Below are positions 25,237 to 32,901 of a stretch of 64,000 nt of DNA, in pieces. Source of the stretch: Bacteroidota bacterium (GTDB lineage Bacteria; Bacteroidota; Bacteroidia; Palsa-965); NCBI GenBank assembly GCA_006218065.1, contig VBWE01000014.1:92834-156833 (forward strand), read 5' to 3'. The translations under genes and the position numbers were made by a program. The notes beneath the pieces are model-generated. The model saw nothing but the letters and a program-made list of their open reading frames with translations. It was not told the DNA's origin and ran no database searches. Numbering within the stretch: position 1 is the first letter of the stretch; each line of letters starts with the position of its first letter.

Positions 25237-26166
25237 ATGGACATGAAGCCAGGAATGAGCGAAACGCTGAAACAGATCGAAGAAAAACACGCCGCACTCG
25301 GGCAGGACGCAGGTTCTTACCTGAAAGGTTTTCTCTACAGCAAACCGCTGGCCTACTGGGATTATGTGCAACTCGAAACGCTTCTTTCCCTGCAGCGCCC
25401 GCGGACCGATTACCCGGACGAGCCGATCTTCATCATGTATCACCAGGTTACCGAACTGCTGCTCAAACTGATCATACATGAACTGCAGCAGGTAGTCGAC
25501 CTGGAATGCCCGCACCCGGCATTTTTCAGCACCAAGATAGAACGCGTGAACCGTTACGCCGGCATCCTGACGCAATCGTTCGCGGTGATGCGCGAAGGCA
25601 TGGATTACGATCAGTACAATGAGTTCCGCCTCACGCTCGCACCGGCCAGCGGACTGCAGAGCATGCAGTTCCGCGTGATCGAAATCATGTGCACGGACAT
25701 CGTTCACCTGCTCAATCACCGCGTAAAAGGAAAGCTCGACGAAAGCGCAGGCATGGACAAACTGTTCGAAGAACTGTACTGGAAAGACGCCGGGCTGGAC
25801 CGCAAAACAGGAAAGAAAACGCAAACCCTGCAGCTTTTCGAAGAGAAATACGAAACCGGTTTTAAAAAACTCGCCGGCGAGATGAAGGAGAATAACCTGC
25901 TGAAAAAATTTCTCACCATCGAAAGCAAAAGTGAAGATTACGAAAAACTGAAATCCGCGCTCCGTGCTTTCGACCATACATACAACGTGGAATGGCCGCT
26001 TTCGCATCTCAAAACGGCGGAGCATTACCTCAACTCGAAAGGCGTTATGAAAGGCGCCACCGGCGGCAGCGAATGGCAGAAATACCTGCATCCCTCGTAC
26101 CAGCGCCGCATTTTCTTCCCGCAACTTTGGACTAAAGAAGAACTGGAGAACTGGGGTAAGTTTTAA
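25237..26166 (+). CDS. kynA: Tryptophan 2,3-dioxygenase
   Basis: A heme dioxygenase opening the tryptophan indole ring to N-formylkynurenine, the first step of the kynurenine route to NAD or to catabolism. The 309-residue protein carries the family landmarks FIMYHQVTELLLKLIIHELQ, ERVNRYAGIL, PASGLQSMQFRVIE and the substrate loop GATGGSEWQKYL. The heme-ligand His is probably in SHLKTAEHYL. Several M codons near the start (MDMKPGM) leave a small uncertainty; 25237 is chosen because the longer frame overlaps a TAACTTGC promoter-like box. No other kynurenine genes are adjacent. Confidence 0.93.
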   Translation: MDMKPGMSETLKQIEEKHAALGQDAGSYLKGFLYSKPLAYWDYVQLETLLSLQRPRTDYPDEPIFIMYHQVTELLLKLIIHELQQVVDLECPHPAFFSTKIERVNRYAGILTQSFAVMREGMDYDQYNEFRLTLAPASGLQSMQFRVIEIMCTDIVHLLNHRVKGKLDESAGMDKLFEELYWKDAGLDRKTGKKTQTLQLFEEKYETGFKKLAGEMKENNLLKKFLTIESKSEDYEKLKSALRAFDHTYNVEWPLSHLKTAEHYLNSKGVMKGATGGSEWQKYLHPSYQRRIFFPQLWTKEELENWGKF

Positions 26167-26184
26167 GGGCTCTCCGGGAAATTG

Positions 26185-26264
26185 GTTTAAACGTACGCTT
26201 AAACGTAGCTTTAAACCTACGTTTAAAACTACGTTGCTAGTCGACGACTCAGTCGTCGACTAGC
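26185..26264. repeat. Tandem TTTAAACnTACG units followed by a 29-bp perfect palindrome
   Basis: Four imperfect 11-13-bp units (GTTTAAACGTAC, GCTTAAACGTA, GCTTTAAACCTAC, GTTTAAAACTAC) at 26185-26232 are followed by the palindrome at 26236-26264, whose 14-nt arm is GCTAGTCGACGACT around a single central C. There is no T tract. This unit sits between the dioxygenase gene and the promoter of the DUF5686 gene, so it may be regulatory or a decayed mobile palindrome. Confidence 0.75.
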
Positions 26265-26317
26265 GGAGACTGTATTCCAGGGCTCGTGAAAAGCGACTCT
26301 TTTACCGAAGTCTTGCG

Positions 26318-26325
26318 TAACTTTG
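26318..26325 (+). promoter_or_regulatory. -7 box TAACTTTG of the DUF5686 gene
   Basis: TAACTTTG fits TAnnTTTG and ends 16 nt before the ATG at 26342. A TTTG-like -33 is not clear (GACTCTTTTACCG lies upstream). Confidence 0.55.
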
Positions 26326-26341
26326 GATAAGCCACGTATTC

Positions 26342-28804
26342 ATGCCCGGGAAAAAAATCGGTTTCCTTTTTCTTTTTTTGTTGCTCTTCGCCGCAACGGA
26401 TACGCTTTTGGCTTACCAGGTGAGCGGGCGTGTTACGGATGAAAAAGGCGAAGCGCTGCCGTACGCGGTGGTTTACGTGAAAGGAACCACGCGCGGGACT
26501 ACGACCAACGTGGAAGGCCGTTATTCGCTGGAACTTTTGCCGGGCAAATACACGCTCGTTTTCCAGATGATCAGTTTTGCGCAGCACACCGCCGAAGTTG
26601 ATCTCAGTTCCGGCAATGCCAGCCTCGATATCCGGCTGCGCCCCACGGTGATGACTACCAAAGAAGTCACGATCACCGCCGGCGAAGATCCTGCGTACGA
26701 AGTGATCCGGCAGGCCATCAAAAAAAGAAAATTTTACCGCGACCAGGTGGATGCGTTCAGTTGCGACGTGTACATCAAAGGTCTGCAGCGAATCACGCAG
26801 CACCCGAAAAAAATCATGGGCCTGGAAGTTGATCCCGAAGGGGAGATCGACAGCACAACGGGTATCGTGTATCTTTCCGAATCGGTTTCCCGATTTAATT
26901 TCGCGCAGCCGGACAAGATCAAAGAAGAAATGATTTCCTCCAAGGTCAGCGGCGACAATAAAGCGTTCAGCTACAACCAGGCCAGCGAAATGCTGTTCAA
27001 TTTTTACGAAAACCTGATCGAGATCGACGGGTTGAGCGAGCGCGGTTTTGTTTCACCGATCTCGGCGAGCGCTTTGTTTTTCTACAAATATCACCTGGTC
27101 GGCACTTTTTTCGAAGGCGAAAACATGATCAACAAAATTGAAGTGACGCCCAAAAGGAAAAGTGATCCCGTATTCCGCGGCTACCTGTACATCATGGAAA
27201 ATTCCTGGCGCATCCACAGCACGGAATTGTACCTGACGAAAGACGCGCAGATCGATTTCGTGGATACGCTCGTTATCAACCAGCAGTTCGTGCCGGTGGA
27301 AAAGGACGTGTGGATGCTGTTCAGCAACAGGTTCCGTTTCAACTTCGGGTTCATGGGCATAAAAGGAAGTGGCTACTTCGTGAGTACGAACAAAAATTAT
27401 GTGCTCAATCCCGATTTCCCGAAACGTTTTTTCAACGGCGAGGAAATGAAAGTGAACGACGACGCGAATAAAAAAGATTCCGCTTACTGGAAAGACACCC
27501 GTCCCGTTCCGCTCACGTACGAAGAAGAGCGCGACTACCGGAAACGCGACAGCCTGCAGCGGATACGGGAATCGAAACCCTACCTCGATTCGCTGGACAG
27601 GAAAACGAACAAACCGGCTTTCGGTGATATTGTGTTTACGGGTTACACGTTCAACAGGCGATTCAAAAAAGAGAGTTACGGATTTTCGCCGCTCATCCAG
27701 GATATCAGTTTCAATACCGTGCAGGGCTGGCGCATCGCGCTGGATATGGAGTATGAAAAACGCTGGGAGAACAACCGGTATCTCTCCGTTTCACCTGAGT
27801 TCAATTACGGTTTGTCGTCGGTGCGCGGTTACGGATCGGTACACGCGACGTACGTTTATAAACCGGTCCGTTTCGAACGGATCTCCGTGGACGGCGGTTA
27901 CGATGCGGTGCAGTTCAACGGGCGCGAACCGATCGGTCCTTTTCTGAATGCACTGTACACGTTGTTCGATGAACGGAATTTCCTGAAACTGTACGGGAAA
28001 TCGTACGGGGGCCTTACGTGGAACCGCGAACTGGTTAACGGTGTGATCATGAACCTCGGTGCGGAATACGCCGACCGCAAACCGCTTTTTAATACGACTG
28101 ATTATACGATCGTGAAACACGATGACCGCGACTACAGTTCCAACCACCCGCTCGATCCGGACAACCGCGACACGACGGCTTCGTTCAATCCGCACCAGTC
28201 GGTGATCGTGAACCTGCAGATGACTTTCCGCATCAAACAGAAATATTACACGCGCCCGAACGTCAAGATCATCATCGGTTCCAAATGGCCTTCGTTCGGG
28301 TTGCAGTACCGGAAAGGACTTGCATTGTTCGGCGGAGATACGGATTACGATTTCGTGAAGATCAGCGTGCGCGATGAAATCAAACTGAAACTTTTCGGCC
28401 GTTTGAAATATTACGTTGCCGGCGGAAAATTTCTCACGACAAAATCGCTGCTCTTTCCGGATTATTATCATTTCCAGGGCAACCGGACACTCTGGTCTTC
28501 GTTCCTGTTCCAGGGTTTTCATTTGCTGGAATATTACAAATACAGTACGCCGGGCGTTTTCGTGGAAGCTCATGCGGAGCATAATTTCGGCGGCTTCATC
28601 CTGAATAAAATTCCGCTTGTGCGCAAGCTGAAACTTTGGGAAATTGCAGGAGTGAATTATATTATGACAGACTCGCCTTCGGTGCAATACCTCGAAGTGT
28701 TTTTCGGTTTGGAGAAGCTCGACGTGATCCGCGTGGATTTCGCGCTGGGTTTTATGCAGAACAGGCAGGTAAGTACCGGATTACGGTTTGGATTGAAAAT
28801 ATAA
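26342..28804 (+). CDS. DUF5686 and carboxypeptidase-regulatory-like domain outer-membrane protein
   Basis: An 820-residue protein. A signal peptide (MPGKKIGFLFLFLLLFAATD) is followed by a CarboxypepD_reg-like plug-type domain (residues 20-110: YQVSGRVTDEKGEALPYAVV, TTTNVEGRYSLELLPGKYTL). Next is the DUF5686 region, beginning VTITAGEDPAYEVIRQAIKKRKFY, with a C-terminal beta-barrel ending STGLRFGLKI. Such proteins resemble TonB-dependent receptors but lack a TonB box and SusC signatures. Probably an outer-membrane beta-barrel of unknown substrate, followed by repeat copy D and the M16 pair. Confidence 0.9.
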   Translation: MPGKKIGFLFLFLLLFAATDTLLAYQVSGRVTDEKGEALPYAVVYVKGTTRGTTTNVEGRYSLELLPGKYTLVFQMISFAQHTAEVDLSSGNASLDIRLRPTVMTTKEVTITAGEDPAYEVIRQAIKKRKFYRDQVDAFSCDVYIKGLQRITQHPKKIMGLEVDPEGEIDSTTGIVYLSESVSRFNFAQPDKIKEEMISSKVSGDNKAFSYNQASEMLFNFYENLIEIDGLSERGFVSPISASALFFYKYHLVGTFFEGENMINKIEVTPKRKSDPVFRGYLYIMENSWRIHSTELYLTKDAQIDFVDTLVINQQFVPVEKDVWMLFSNRFRFNFGFMGIKGSGYFVSTNKNYVLNPDFPKRFFNGEEMKVNDDANKKDSAYWKDTRPVPLTYEEERDYRKRDSLQRIRESKPYLDSLDRKTNKPAFGDIVFTGYTFNRRFKKESYGFSPLIQDISFNTVQGWRIALDMEYEKRWENNRYLSVSPEFNYGLSSVRGYGSVHATYVYKPVRFERISVDGGYDAVQFNGREPIGPFLNALYTLFDERNFLKLYGKSYGGLTWNRELVNGVIMNLGAEYADRKPLFNTTDYTIVKHDDRDYSSNHPLDPDNRDTTASFNPHQSVIVNLQMTFRIKQKYYTRPNVKIIIGSKWPSFGLQYRKGLALFGGDTDYDFVKISVRDEIKLKLFGRLKYYVAGGKFLTTKSLLFPDYYHFQGNRTLWSSFLFQGFHLLEYYKYSTPGVFVEAHAEHNFGGFILNKIPLVRKLKLWEIAGVNYIMTDSPSVQYLEVFFGLEKLDVIRVDFALGFMQNRQVSTGLRFGLKI

Positions 28805-28810
28805 GTTATC

Positions 28811-28907
28811 CGATTTGAAAATGATTCAATTTGAAAATTGAGAAGATGCCCGTGCGCGTTGACATGTGTGCATTTTCAAATTTTCAAATTGATTCATTTT
28901 CAAATTG
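28811..28907. repeat. AATTTGAAAATG-family palindrome, copy D
   Basis: The best-preserved copy. CGATTTGAAAATGATTCAAT, TTGAAAATTGAGAAGATG, a core of CCGTGCGCGTTGACATGTGT, then GCATTTTCAAATTTTCAAAT and TGATTCATTTTCAAATTG. It follows the DUF5686 stop by 6 nt and precedes the M16 gene start by 29 nt. Confidence 0.9.
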
Positions 28908-28935
28908 ATTATCCCGAGCTTAAAAAAAAGTGACC

Positions 28936-30243
28936 ATGAAAAAAATACTTCTATTGTTATGCTGCCTGTTCACATTGGGTACCCAGGCGCAGCAATACCC
29001 GACGTTTTCGAAAACCCTGGCGAACGGGTTGAAGGTGATCGTCTGCGAAAAACCGGGGAACGATTTCGCGCAGGTGGAAGTCTGGTACCGCACCGGCAGC
29101 AAGGATGAAAAGCCCGGCATCCGCGGCATGGCGCATATGTTCGAGCACATGATGTTCCGCGGAACGAAAAATTTTCCCGGCAGCCGGCTGATGGATATGC
29201 TCGACAGCGTGGGCGGAAACTGGAACGCATACACTACGTTCGACCGCACGGTTTACCACGAGTATTTACCGGCAGGCGCGGTGGATATGGCCCTGCAACT
29301 GGAAGCCGACCGCATGACCAACCTGGTGGTTACGCAGGAAATTCTAAATACCGAGCGCGAGGTGGTGGGCGAGGAGCTGCGTAACGGTTTGAGCAACTGG
29401 TACCGCAAAACGATGACGGACCGCTACCCGCTACTTTATCCCGCGGGCCATCCGTACGAAGTGGACGTGATCGGTAACCTGGATGAGATCACGGCGTTCA
29501 CCGCGCAGCAATGCATGGACTTTTACAATAATTTTTACAGCCCGAACAATGCGTTTGTCGTGGTGGCCGGGAATGTGAAACACGATGCGGTTTTTGCGAG
29601 CTGCGAAAAATATTTCGGACCGGTGACCAAGCAACTGAAACTGGAAAAGAAGCAGGACATCCCGGATGTATTTACCAGCAAGCTGAAAGGCACCGACGTG
29701 GAACTGAATTTCCCGGTGCAGATTTACAGTTACGCCTTCCCGCATCCTTCGCCGGACAGTAAGGATTTTTTCGCGGTGAATATGCTGACGTCGGTTTTAT
29801 TCACGGATGATAATTCCATTCTCATGAACCGGCTGGTGAAAAAGGATTTCAGCGCTTACGGGATCCAGGCGGTCAGCGAGGACTACAGTTTGTATCCCAA
29901 CCGCATGCTCATCGACGTATTTATGCCGCCCAGCCCGGGAAATGTGAAAGTGAAAAAAGCCATCCGCGAAGAAATTTCGAAAGTCGCCGCCGAAGGTTTG
30001 CCGGAAGACATGATCGATGCGTTTATCGCGCACCAGGAAGCGACTCAGCTGCTGAGCAATTATTCATCGGCGGATATCGCAGGACAGTTGGGCATCGCGG
30101 AATATTATTTCCGGGATCACCGCAGGGCATTCTCGCCCGCCGACGAGTATAAAAAAATCACGAACGATGATTTCAAAAGAGTTGCCGCAACGTATTTCTC
30201 CGAAGAAAAAATCGAAATCATCAACCTCAAGCCCGCATTCTGA
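28936..30243 (+). CDS. M16 family zinc metallopeptidase (catalytic subunit)
   Basis: A 435-residue secreted protein with signal peptide MKKILLLLCCLFTLGTQAQ. The inverted zinc motif HxxEH is intact as HMFEHMMF near residue 73, with the third ligand Glu in the downstream helix (NTEREVVGEEL). LNWF-type substitutes NNFYSPNNAFVVVAGNV and the R/Y region near the C-terminus complete one M16 half. It is followed after 2 nt by a second M16 gene lacking the zinc ligands, so together they form the usual active/inactive chamber. It probably degrades peptides in the periplasm. The start is ATG 28936 (a GTG lies 6 nt upstream). Confidence 0.92.
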   Translation: MKKILLLLCCLFTLGTQAQQYPTFSKTLANGLKVIVCEKPGNDFAQVEVWYRTGSKDEKPGIRGMAHMFEHMMFRGTKNFPGSRLMDMLDSVGGNWNAYTTFDRTVYHEYLPAGAVDMALQLEADRMTNLVVTQEILNTEREVVGEELRNGLSNWYRKTMTDRYPLLYPAGHPYEVDVIGNLDEITAFTAQQCMDFYNNFYSPNNAFVVVAGNVKHDAVFASCEKYFGPVTKQLKLEKKQDIPDVFTSKLKGTDVELNFPVQIYSYAFPHPSPDSKDFFAVNMLTSVLFTDDNSILMNRLVKKDFSAYGIQAVSEDYSLYPNRMLIDVFMPPSPGNVKVKKAIREEISKVAAEGLPEDMIDAFIAHQEATQLLSNYSSADIAGQLGIAEYYFRDHRRAFSPADEYKKITNDDFKRVAATYFSEEKIEIINLKPAF

Positions 30244-30245
30244 TC

Positions 30246-31598
30246 ATGAAACGGATACTCTTTTTTCTCGCCATACTTGCGCACACGTTTGCGAACGCGC
30301 AATTCTTCCCGCAAACCGAACGGTATAAACTGAAGAACGGCCTGGAAGTGATTTTCGCGGATTACGGCGAACTGCCGGTGACTTCGCTTGCGTTTTTCGT
30401 GAACACGGGAAAGAAAAGCGAAACGCCCGGCCAGCAGGGACTTGCGGCGATTACGGCGAACGGGCTGCTGCTGGGTTCCGCCAAATATTCACAGACGCAG
30501 CTGGACCATAAACTGTACACGATGGGCAGTTCGATCGGCGCTTCGAGCAACGATAATTTCAGCACGGTTTCGGGAAGATTCCTGAACAGGGATATTGCGC
30601 AGGGCATGGAACTGATGGCCGAAGCGATCCTGCACCCGGCTTTCCCGCAGCAGGAAATCAGCGAGTACATGCGTTTCCAGCTCGCGCAGAACAAGCCCGC
30701 GAAAATGGACATCACGCAGTTGGCCGACGTGTATTCGGATTATTTCGTTTTCGGAACGGCAAATCCGCTCGGGCGGTATTTTTATGAAACGCAGCTGAAC
30801 AAAATCACCGTCGCGCAAATCAAAGAATTCTGGCAGTTCAATTACACGCCGAAGAATACGAAGCTTGTCGTTACCGGCAAACCCGACCGCGAGCAGGTGA
30901 AAAAACTCATCGAACAGTATTTCGGTCCCTGGGAAGCCGCCTACGGCGAAGTAAACGGTTCGGAATATGAAACCGCGCCGATCAAAAGCAAAGAATACGC
31001 GTTCGTGAATAAAGAAGGTGTTACACAGGCCTGCCTCGCGTGGACCAAGCGCGCGCCTGCTGCCGACAGTAAAGACCTCGTGGCTTTCGATCTCGCAAAC
31101 CACGTTTTCGGAAAACTGCTGATGGACGTGATCCGCGAAAAAGAAGGAAAAACGTACGGCATTTACAGCAGTTTCAGCGAGCAGCAGGATACCAAAGTTT
31201 TCCGTGTGCAGACGCAGGTGCGCAACGAAGTGATGTACACCACCATCGAATCGTTCGATCGCGTGCTGCAGGATTTTTTCACGAAAGGCGTGGATGAAGC
31301 CTCGCTGAAAAAAATGAAAACGATGATGCGCACCGAACTCACCGGCCTGGAAGAACCCGGTTCGATGGCTTCGGCGATCAATCCCTGGGTATACCGCGAT
31401 TACGAAAAACGGAAAACCTACCTCGACGAATTGAACAAGCTCGACCTGGCTACGGTGAACAAAGCCGTCAAAAAATACTTCACGCCCGATTCGTATAAAC
31501 TGGTCGTGGCCGGTGATGAAAAAGCCCTGGCCGGTCAACTGGCTAAAGTGAAGGAACTTCAGCGGATTGACCTGAAGGCGATTGAGGTGGATCAGTGA
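30246..31598 (+). CDS. M16 family peptidase-like protein (non-catalytic partner)
   Basis: A 450-residue protein with signal peptide MKRILFFLAILAHTFANAQ. The fold and spacing match the upstream peptidase (FYETQLNKITVAQIKEFWQF, KNTKLVVTGKPDREQVKKL, DVIREKEGKTYGIYSSFSEQ). At the HxxEH position it reads GLAAITANGLL, with no zinc ligands. It keeps the C-terminal substrate-holding region of M16B regulatory subunits. Tight spacing (2 nt) to the catalytic gene supports a heterodimer. Inactivity is inferred from the missing residues. Confidence 0.9.
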   Translation: MKRILFFLAILAHTFANAQFFPQTERYKLKNGLEVIFADYGELPVTSLAFFVNTGKKSETPGQQGLAAITANGLLLGSAKYSQTQLDHKLYTMGSSIGASSNDNFSTVSGRFLNRDIAQGMELMAEAILHPAFPQQEISEYMRFQLAQNKPAKMDITQLADVYSDYFVFGTANPLGRYFYETQLNKITVAQIKEFWQFNYTPKNTKLVVTGKPDREQVKKLIEQYFGPWEAAYGEVNGSEYETAPIKSKEYAFVNKEGVTQACLAWTKRAPAADSKDLVAFDLANHVFGKLLMDVIREKEGKTYGIYSSFSEQQDTKVFRVQTQVRNEVMYTTIESFDRVLQDFFTKGVDEASLKKMKTMMRTELTGLEEPGSMASAINPWVYRDYEKRKTYLDELNKLDLATVNKAVKKYFTPDSYKLVVAGDEKALAGQLAKVKELQRIDLKAIEVDQ

Positions 31599-31646
31599 TT
31601 TTAATTATTTGATATTCAATATATTAACATGTAAGACAATAAAAAT

Positions 31647-31710
31647 GTTGTCAATTTATTTTTGACAATTAATTCGTTGTCATAAATTTGTAGCAACAAA
31701 ATCGTTGTCA
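31647..31710 (+). promoter_or_regulatory. Operator-rich promoter of the two-ATPase module (TTGTCA boxes)
   Basis: GTTGTCA (31647), inverted TTGACAA (31662), CGTTGTCA (31675) and CGTTGTCA (31703). The first two form TTGTCAA-N7-TTGACAA, overlapping the -33 TTTG (31661-31664). The third abuts the -7 box TAAATTTG (31683-31690), and the fourth lies just before the ATG at 31714. This is the layout expected for repression by a dimeric regulator; no regulator gene is adjacent. Confidence 0.7.
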
Positions 31711-31713
31711 AAA

Positions 31714-32895
31714 ATGGATTGGATAAAACCGAAAACAATTACCGGATCTCCTGCAGAAGGAGATTGCTATCTCAGAAGACAATATATAAATGATGAGTTC
31801 TGGGAGAAGATACGAAATAACGAACACATTCTTTTTGTAGCTCCACGTCGTGTCGGGAAGTCTTCAGTAATGAAAGACTTGGAGAACAGCCCGGAAGGTT
31901 GTGTTGCCGTGTATCAGAATATTGAATCTGACAGGAATCAACGGGAGTTTTTCAAAAGAATTTTTTTGCTGCTTCTTGATCGATTAAAAGGACATAATCG
32001 GTTTATCAAACGGGTTGGACAATGGATAAAGCAGAGAGGGATTGGAGAAATATCTGCGGAAGGAATTAAGTTCGAATCAAAAGAGCTGAGTTATAAAGAA
32101 GAGTTGCTTGGATTAATTGAAGAACTTGGGAAAGAAGAAGATTTGCGTATAGTTATGATGCTGGATGAATTTCCTGATGTTATCCAGGCGATTGCAAAGA
32201 ATGACGGAGATGAAGCAGCGATAGAAACGCTCAGGACCCTTCGCAAAATCAGGCACGATAAAGAGTTTAAACAGTTTTCTTTTGTTTTTGCCGGCTCGGT
32301 TGGACTTCGTCATGTCGTAGCTACGCTTGACAGGGAGAGCTTAATCAATGATCTTGCTCCTGTTCGTATCGACAAGTTGTCTGATCCTGAAGCGCACGAG
32401 TTGCTGAACTTGTTGCTGAACGGAGTTACGATGCAAATGGGATTGCAGGAAAGGGATTACCTGCTGGATAAAATTACCTACCTGCTTCCGTATCACATTC
32501 AATTGATGGTAGAGAAATGTGATATCATTCTTTATGTTACAAAAACAACTGTTATTACACGGCAAGATATCGACAAAGCCTTTGATGAAGTTATTAAGGA
32601 AGGACGAAACTTCAATGATTGGGAAACGCGACTTACAAGATACCTGGTCAAAGAAGATTCAAAGTATTGTATTGAGATATTAACCCGAGCCGCACATATT
32701 GAAGGATACACAATTCAGGATGCATTTAATCATTCAAAAAAAGCTGCTCCGGTTACCGGGTATAAAGCGTTGCTGGATGATATCCTTATTAAGGATGGGT
32801 ACCTGGTCGAAGAAAATGGCAGGTATTTTTTTCTTTCGCCGTTTCTCCGGGAATGGTGGAAAAACAGGCACCCGGAATTTGAAATCGAAGACTGA
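31714..32895 (+). CDS. AAA/STAND-type ATPase with C-terminal winged-helix-like region
   Basis: A 393-residue soluble protein. The P-loop is VAPRRVGKSS (residues 42-51) and Walker B is IVMMLDEFPD (146-155). A sensor-like GSVGLRHV near residue 195 and a C-terminal helix-rich part ending FLSPFLREWW follow. This matches the archaeal-type ATPase_2 (PF01637-like) group, which includes STAND-related switch ATPases. It is AT-rich compared with the flanking genes. It lies 6 nt upstream of a second, larger ATPase gene and shares its operator-rich promoter. The substrate and output are unknown; a role in stress or phage conflict is speculation from architecture. ATG 31714 is chosen over a TTG 9 nt upstream. 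Confidence 0.8.
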   Translation: MDWIKPKTITGSPAEGDCYLRRQYINDEFWEKIRNNEHILFVAPRRVGKSSVMKDLENSPEGCVAVYQNIESDRNQREFFKRIFLLLLDRLKGHNRFIKRVGQWIKQRGIGEISAEGIKFESKELSYKEELLGLIEELGKEEDLRIVMMLDEFPDVIQAIAKNDGDEAAIETLRTLRKIRHDKEFKQFSFVFAGSVGLRHVVATLDRESLINDLAPVRIDKLSDPEAHELLNLLLNGVTMQMGLQERDYLLDKITYLLPYHIQLMVEKCDIILYVTKTTVITRQDIDKAFDEVIKEGRNFNDWETRLTRYLVKEDSKYCIEILTRAAHIEGYTIQDAFNHSKKAAPVTGYKALLDDILIKDGYLVEENGRYFFLSPFLREWWKNRHPEFEIED

Positions 32896-32901
32896 GAAAT
32901 C

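Noticed and set aside
30489..31538. 349-codon minus-strand ORF inside the second M16 gene
   Set aside because: A shadow of the real frame; similar long antisense ORFs occur at 12095-13126 and 25066-26124, with no signal peptide, motif or start context.
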